Notes under the pieces: generated by a model | Seen by the model: only the letters and a program-made list of their open reading frames with translations | Told to the model about the DNA's origin: nothing | Database searches by the model: none | Program-made: the position numbers and the translations under genes | Assembly (NCBI GenBank): GCA_905372265.1 | Contig: CAJPOL010000030.1 | Coordinates: forward strand, 1 to 18,683 | Origin: an uncultured Treponema sp. | Lineage (GTDB): Bacteria; Spirochaetota; Spirochaetia; Treponematales; Treponemataceae | Direction of reading: 5' to 3' | Length of the DNA: 18,683 nt | Shown: positions 14,117 to 18,683 of the stretch, one piece after another | How the letters are laid out: the number at the start of each line of letters is the position of its first letter | How positions within the stretch are numbered: the first letter of the stretch is position 1

Positions 14117-16213
14117 CTATACTTTAAACTTCCCGACTTCTTCCGCTAAATTCTTGATGCTCTGTTTATTCTTCTGCGTAATTTCATTAACTTCCTGTAC
14201 GGCGTTGTTGATCTGCACCGCTCCTGCTGCCATTTCGTTCATGCTTTTAGTGATCACGCGAGTAAGACCGGCCAATTTTCGCATTTCTTCAGCGATACTC
14301 TCTCCATCTTTCAACATTTCTTCCGAATCAGACCGTACTTCCATCGTTACTGTGTTGATGCTTTTAATAGAATTAAGCACTTCCTTGCTGCCATGATCTT
14401 GTTCTCGCATCGATGCAGTAAGATAATTGCTCATCTCTTTCACCTGTTCTGCAAGGGTAAAAATTGTATTGAATTTTTCTTCTACGGTTTTAGAAGATGT
14501 AGAAAGTGTTTCAATTTCACTGGATAACGTTTTCAAAGTAGCGGTAATCGTTTTGCCCTGTGTTGAGGATTCCTCTGCAAGTTTGCGAATTTCATCAGCA
14601 ACAACGGCAAAACCTTTGCCCGCTTCTCCTGCGTGAGCAGCCTCTATCGCAGCATTCATTGCCAATAAGTTTGTCTGGCTTGCAATATGCTGGATAACAC
14701 TTGATGCTTCCATTAGCGAACCTGATTCTTCTGCAATCTTTTGTGTTATAGCATTTGAAGTAACAATTGTCGCTTTACCGTCATTTGTTGCAACGGTAAG
14801 ATTACCGATTGCATCATGTGTTGTACCGAGTGTCTGTCCAATTGATGCAATATTTGCAACCATTTGCTCGACCGAAGAAGATGATGCAGCAACGCTTGCA
14901 ACCTGCGTTTCGATACTTGCATTCAATTGCTTAATTGTGCTGACAATCGTCTCAATAGTTACGGCAGTTTCATTAACACTGGCAGCTTGCGTCAACACTT
15001 GCTGTTTTACCCCATCAATATTTGTGCTGATCTGGTGTACCGCACTTGCAGTCTCGGTCATATTTGAAGCGAGTTCAGTACCGATTTCTTCCATAGTATT
15101 GCTATTTTCACCGACAGACCGTATCGATGTACCAATTTTTTTAATCGTATGATTAAAGTACTGGGCAAGGTCGGTTACTTCATCATTACCGTATACGGGC
15201 AGAGAGACCGTTAAGTCCCCTTCACCCTCTGCGATATCTTGTAAAGCGGCTCGAACTGCCACAACAGGCCTCACAATAGTACGTGCAATAAAGAAGATAA
15301 TTATGAGAGACACCAGTAAAATTATTAATCCGCTTCCGTACATTAAATACCGCAATGTCCATATTATTGTTAAAAATTCATCTATTGGAGCCGTGATAAT
15401 AACTTTCCAATTTGCTTTTGTGAGCGGCGCAAATGCTGCAATACGCTCTTCATCTTTTAAATGATATGAACCGATACCTTTGTTATTTTCCAATGCACCC
15501 TGAATAAACTGCGCAACTGATTGCAGTGAGGCATCGGTTTTTGCATTTTCGATCATATTCACCGAATTGGTAATTAACTCATCATCTTTATGCGCAATAA
15601 ATGTCCCTGCACGATCAACAACATAGCAATAACCTGTTTTTCCAATCACTATATCGTTAATGCTATTCGTAAGTATTTGCTTATTTGTTGCTACACACAA
15701 CACCGCGATAACAGTATGGGCATAATCAAAAATAGGAATTCCAATTCGTATCTGCATTTTTTTAGTAGCACGGCTTAAACGAGGATCCGCAACAAAATTT
15801 TTCCCGGCTGCTGCGGCTTTAAACCAGTCGCGGTCGGCACCCGAAGCAACGGTATTCGATAAATCATAGAAGTCACCGTTTAAATCGCAAATGCCGAATG
15901 ATTCAACATATCGATTCCGTAACATTCCGGCATTGATGATAGCAACTTTTTGATGCATGGATATATCGGTTCTTTGCAAATCGGGATTGGAAGCAACGCC
16001 TTCAAGGAATTGCAGTAAGGCATCCAGTCTTCTGTCGATTATTTCTGCCGTGTCTTTAGCTTTTGTATTCAAGTGCTGTTCTACATTTTCCAGAACAGCT
16101 CGTTTCCCGACTGTTACCGCAAGAACGGTAAGCAATACGTTTGTAATTAAAATAAGTATTCCAAAAATAAGAAGGAGCTTGCTACGGATTGAAAACCGCC
16201 GAACTTTATTCAT
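14117..16213 (-). CDS. Methyl-accepting chemotaxis protein with dCache-type sensor
   Basis: The complete 698-residue chemoreceptor has a first membrane helix (about 12-34), a periplasmic double-Cache-like sensor (about 40-285, with DRDWFKAA at 127-134 and the RIGIPIFD strand at 156-163), and a second helix (about 291-310). A HAMP domain follows (about 311-365, EGEGDLTV at 329-336), then the methylation helices and the signalling tip QTNLLAMNAAIEAAHAGE (513-530). R128 and W130 match part of the amino-acid-binding Cache motif, but the downstream Tyr is not clear, so the ligand is open. The end, EEVGKFKV, lacks a CheR-binding pentapeptide. AAGGGAG lies about 7 bases before ATG 16213. It signals to CheA/CheW. 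Confidence 0.95.
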   Translation of the reverse strand: MNKVRRFSIRSKLLLIFGILILITNVLLTVLAVTVGKRAVLENVEQHLNTKAKDTAEIIDRRLDALLQFLEGVASNPDLQRTDISMHQKVAIINAGMLRNRYVESFGICDLNGDFYDLSNTVASGADRDWFKAAAAGKNFVADPRLSRATKKMQIRIGIPIFDYAHTVIAVLCVATNKQILTNSINDIVIGKTGYCYVVDRAGTFIAHKDDELITNSVNMIENAKTDASLQSVAQFIQGALENNKGIGSYHLKDEERIAAFAPLTKANWKVIITAPIDEFLTIIWTLRYLMYGSGLIILLVSLIIIFFIARTIVRPVVAVRAALQDIAEGEGDLTVSLPVYGNDEVTDLAQYFNHTIKKIGTSIRSVGENSNTMEEIGTELASNMTETASAVHQISTNIDGVKQQVLTQAASVNETAVTIETIVSTIKQLNASIETQVASVAASSSSVEQMVANIASIGQTLGTTHDAIGNLTVATNDGKATIVTSNAITQKIAEESGSLMEASSVIQHIASQTNLLAMNAAIEAAHAGEAGKGFAVVADEIRKLAEESSTQGKTITATLKTLSSEIETLSTSSKTVEEKFNTIFTLAEQVKEMSNYLTASMREQDHGSKEVLNSIKSINTVTMEVRSDSEEMLKDGESIAEEMRKLAGLTRVITKSMNEMAAGAVQINNAVQEVNEITQKNKQSIKNLAEEVGKFKV

Positions 16214-16278
16214 TATATATCTCCCTTGTAGAGTGCACGATAGTCAGCACATCACAAGATTATTAAACTGAATTTTAA

Positions 16279-16316
16279 ACAGCTCTAACAACTTTATTTT
16301 TCTTTATTAGAGCTGT
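16279..16316 (-). terminator. Hairpin after the acid phosphatase gene
   Basis: ACAGCTCTAA at 16279-16288 and TTAGAGCTGT at 16307-16316 are perfect 10-bp complements with an 18-base loop. On the minus strand TTTAAAATTC follows, a weak U-tract. It lies between the phosphatase stop (16342) and the chemoreceptor start (16213), so the two genes are probably separate units. Confidence 0.5.
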
Positions 16317-16341
16317 CCAGCATATACTAAATGGGGCGATA

Positions 16342-17262
16342 CTACTCTTTATACCATGTATTAAATTTTTCGGTATTGGTAAATTTTACGCTGTCAAAAA
16401 GCTGTTTAATGTATTCAATTCGTTTTGCCGCATCAGCTTTCTTATCACCGTACCAGACGGCACTAACATAGTTGCCGTAGGTTGCATTCGGAAGAACGAT
16501 CCACTTATCTCCCCAAAAATCGGTATAGGGAGCTTGCAACGCGAGTTCAGTACGCTTTACCGGGCCTAATTCATTTTTAAAATCACCGGTAAAATCTCCG
16601 ATATTATCGCCGAGATACATAATCACATCGTGATTTTTTAATACATTATTCCGGCGCTGCGTTTTATTGGAAGATTTGTCCTCAAGCTTCACTTGGATGT
16701 GATCTTTATCGGCATTGGGGAAACCGAGCCACTGTAATTGTTTAACGGTCAATTCGCCTTTATCGGGTTCGCGGTTAGTAATATAGAAAAGTTCCACGCC
16801 TTTACTGCTTGCATAATTAAAAAACTCTACCGCACCGGGGATCGCTTTACAGGCGACAGAGGCTAATGCCGCATAGTAGTGATCGTCCATCGGACCGTTA
16901 TCCCATGCTTCGGGACGTTGTACCGCATCAGCTAAATACATCGTATCGCTGAGAATTGTCTCATCAAGGTCGGAAATAATTGCCAACGGTTTTGAATACT
17001 TACCCTGCGCTTGTTCTTTAAGCCGCTCGTCCAGCCGGATACGCGCAAGTTTAAAGGCCTGCATTTGCAAGGCTTTTACTTCGGCAGAAAGTTGGTAGAT
17101 AATACCGTTTACATAAGATTCTTTCCGTGCATCATCAGCGATCGATGGTCCGCTGCTTCTTGTATTTTCTGAAGTAGTTGTACAGCCGATGCAGACACCT
17201 GAAAAAACACATGCTGCGAGCACAGCATATAACAATTTATACTTTGCAATCGTTTTGATCAT
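16342..17262 (-). CDS. 5'-nucleotidase, lipoprotein e(P4) family (HAD acid phosphatase)
   Basis: This 306-residue HAD-superfamily phosphatase follows the H. influenzae e(P4) plan. After the signal peptide, IGC places C27 as the lipidated cysteine (C24 is a less likely alternative). Motif I is SDLDET (97-102), with nucleophile D98 and acid/base D100; motif II is FYITNRE (159-165), with T162/N163; motif IV is YLGDNIGDF (216-224), with D219 and D223. Family members remove phosphate from NMN and 5'-nucleotides at the outer membrane, enabling nicotinamide riboside uptake. GAGGAGG lies about 6 bases before ATG 17262. The 200 bases upstream hold several TATACT-like -10 boxes (for example 17306-17301 and 17328-17323, minus strand), but no clear -35. 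Confidence 0.93.
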   Translation of the reverse strand: MIKTIAKYKLLYAVLAACVFSGVCIGCTTTSENTRSSGPSIADDARKESYVNGIIYQLSAEVKALQMQAFKLARIRLDERLKEQAQGKYSKPLAIISDLDETILSDTMYLADAVQRPEAWDNGPMDDHYYAALASVACKAIPGAVEFFNYASSKGVELFYITNREPDKGELTVKQLQWLGFPNADKDHIQVKLEDKSSNKTQRRNNVLKNHDVIMYLGDNIGDFTGDFKNELGPVKRTELALQAPYTDFWGDKWIVLPNATYGNYVSAVWYGDKKADAAKRIEYIKQLFDSVKFTNTEKFNTWYKE

Positions 17263-17399
17263 AAAAACCTCCTCACGACTATTTATAGCCGGTTATCAAT
17301 AGTATAAATATACGTTTGGCTTAGTATAACCAATTCAAAAGATTAGTCTACTATATTATGTCTAGAACGTTGGAATAAATTTAAACTGAGGAATACTTT

Positions 17400-17436
17400 T
17401 ATTCGTGCGGAGGGTTTAATACCCCGACGCTCTGCG
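17400..17436 (-). repeat. Hairpin-plus-tail repeat, copy B
   Basis: The minus-strand copy of the element at 14068-14100. GGGGTATTAAA is followed by a tail that differs from copy A at four of 26 positions. Here the tail points away from the second chemoreceptor gene, whereas in copy A it points toward the first, so the element did not simply travel with a chemoreceptor duplication. Confidence 0.55.
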
Positions 17437-17442
17437 TCGGGG
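17422..17442. terminator. GC-rich hairpin after the second chemoreceptor gene
   Basis: CCCCGACGC at 17422-17430 pairs perfectly with GCGTCGGGG at 17434-17442 round a 3-base loop. It starts 19 bases past the chemoreceptor stop in the minus direction. No T-run follows, only TATTAAACCC. It belongs to repeat copy B, so it may serve as a terminator only secondarily. Confidence 0.5.
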
Positions 17443-17461
17443 CTGTTGATTTGCAAAAGGC

Positions 17462-18683
17462 CTACACTTTAAACTTCCCGACTTCTTCCGCTAAATTCTC
17501 AATATTCCGCTCATTTTTTTGCGTAATTTCATTAACTTCCTGCACGGAATTATTGATTTGTACCGCACCGGATGCCATTTCATTCATACTATCGGTTGTT
17601 GTACGTGTAATCTCAGTAAGTTTTTGCATCTTCTGGACGATTTGATTCTCTCCGGTAATCATTTCGGCTGCGCCCGATCGCACGTCGCCGGTTATTTTTT
17701 CCGTTTCCTTAATGGAATCAAGGACTCTCAGCCCGTCTTCCCGCTGTTCCCTTATAACCTCCACAATCAAATCTTCTTGTTCTGAAATTTTACTAACCGA
17801 CTCATATACACTGATAAATGTCTCTTCCGCTTTTCTCCCGGTTTCAGTAAGAAGTTTGATATTTTCCGTTGACTCCTGTATAACAACGCCGATCTGTTTA
17901 CCTTGCATATTGGACTCTTCGGCGAGCTTACGTATTTCATCCGCAACAACGGCAAAGCCTTTTCCGGCTTCACCGGCATGGGCAGCTTCGATGGCCGCAT
18001 TCATCGCTAGAAGATTTGTTTGGCTTGCAATATTTTGAATAATCTCACTTGCCTCAAGAAGTGATTCCGATTTCTCCGCGATTCTCATAACAACTTCGTT
18101 GGCCGCTCTTGCACCGTCTTTACCGATTTTTGTCTGTTTATATACCGTTTTTATAAGCTCGTTATTTTTTTCAAGCGTTTTACTGATGTGAACGGTATTC
18201 TCTGCCATGTGTGTAACCGACTGCGATGATTGCATGATATGTTCGGCCTGTACTTCGATATTTGAAACCAATCGGTCAAGCCTACCATTAATTTGATCGA
18301 TTATTGCAGCGGTTTCGGTAACCTCTTCCGCTTGCATTTCAACCTTCCCTTTTACATTTTTGATAGTAGCACCGATTGCGTTAATTGCACTTGCTGTTTC
18401 AGTCATATGTACCGAGAGTTCATTCCCCGATATTTTCATTGCTTTCGTGTTTTTCTTAACGGATTGAATTGATAATCCGATTTTCTCAATTGTTTTATTG
18501 AAGTATTCTGACATTTCTGTTATTTCATCATGACCGAGAAGCGGCAGCCGAACCGTCAAATCACCTTCTCCCTCGGAAATATTTTTTAAAGCGGCTACCG
18601 TACTTCGTATCGGCAGGGTCATTTTATACGAAAGTATAAAAATAATAAGAATAACTATTAATAAAATAACCGCTGCTGCACAC
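17462..18683 (-). CDS. Methyl-accepting chemotaxis protein (3' part; start lies beyond the window)
   Basis: The frame stays open to the window edge: upstream of the internal Met at 18622 it continues as a hydrophobic helix (AAAVILLIVILIIFIL), the second membrane segment, so the true start and sensor domain are outside. Visible are this helix, a HAMP domain (TLPIRSTVAALKNISEGEGD and on), long methylation helices, and the signalling tip QTNLLAMNAAIEAAHAGE. It ends in the same EEVGKFKV as the other chemoreceptor in this window. The tip and tail are near-identical between the two, while the connecting helices differ. The final 34 coding-strand bases before the stop match almost exactly. The ligand cannot be judged without the sensor. 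Confidence 0.93.
   Translation of the reverse strand, partial: CAAAVILLIVILIIFILSYKMTLPIRSTVAALKNISEGEGDLTVRLPLLGHDEITEMSEYFNKTIEKIGLSIQSVKKNTKAMKISGNELSVHMTETASAINAIGATIKNVKGKVEMQAEEVTETAAIIDQINGRLDRLVSNIEVQAEHIMQSSQSVTHMAENTVHISKTLEKNNELIKTVYKQTKIGKDGARAANEVVMRIAEKSESLLEASEIIQNIASQTNLLAMNAAIEAAHAGEAGKGFAVVADEIRKLAEESNMQGKQIGVVIQESTENIKLLTETGRKAEETFISVYESVSKISEQEDLIVEVIREQREDGLRVLDSIKETEKITGDVRSGAAEMITGENQIVQKMQKLTEITRTTTDSMNEMASGAVQINNSVQEVNEITQKNERNIENLAEEVGKFKV

Noticed and set aside
16214..16341. Flagellar-type (sigma-28) promoter before the first chemoreceptor
   Set aside because: No TAAA and GCCGATAA pair at the proper spacing could be found.
17462..18622. Second chemoreceptor taken as a complete 386-residue cytoplasmic protein starting at the ATG at 18622
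   Set aside because: The frame continues upstream as a typical second membrane helix to the window edge, so that Met is internal.

Overview
The window looks like chromosomal DNA from a Treponema-type spirochaete. The reasons are the mix of secreted beta-barrel proteins and lipoproteins with relaxed lipoboxes, two large methyl-accepting chemotaxis proteins, a CHASE2-type adenylate cyclase facing a FecR-domain gene, a short fold-III ornithine-type decarboxylase, and an AT-leaning base composition with mid-range GC. The genus assignment is inference from gene content; no rRNA or other marker is present. I see no tRNA, rRNA, CRISPR array, insertion sequence or phage gene.

Layout. (1) 1-1525, plus strand: a divergent SDR oxidoreductase and a STAS protein with a C-terminal zinc ribbon, behind an extended -10 promoter and a 13-bp perfect hairpin. 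(2) 1526-1776: an AT-rich gap between convergent genes with a terminator and four DnaA-box-like 9-mers in 217 bp, three of them exact. (3) 1777-6452, minus strand: a tight three-gene run, CHASE2 adenylate cyclase, then YbaK-type deacylase, then an outer-membrane barrel. (4) 6544-8866, plus strand, divergent from the cyclase: a small secreted protein, a second barrel-like protein and a secreted FecR-domain protein. Blocks 3 and 4 together look like an envelope-sensing module built round a cAMP-producing sensor. (5) 8956-10125: a PLP decarboxylase with its own promoter, ending in two hairpins shared with the convergent next operon. (6) 12853-10235, minus strand: a secreted DUF218-like protein and a UshA-family 5'-nucleotidase lipoprotein, behind a strong promoter that predicts a leaderless mRNA. 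(7) 12900-13082: a decayed TonB C-terminal remnant. (8) 13153-14040: class I fructose-bisphosphate aldolase. (9) 14117 to the window end, minus strand: a complete chemoreceptor, an e(P4)-family acid phosphatase lipoprotein, and the 3' part of a second chemoreceptor whose start lies beyond the window.

How the genes fit together. The two surface nucleotidases (UshA-like and e(P4)-like) could together strip nucleotides and NAD-type cofactors for uptake. The cyclase, FecR and barrel genes suggest envelope-to-cAMP signalling. The two chemoreceptors share nearly identical signalling tips and tails and differ elsewhere. The most unexpected items are the DnaA-box cluster far from any visible dnaA gene, a repeated hairpin-plus-tail element beside both chemoreceptor genes, and the TonB fossil.
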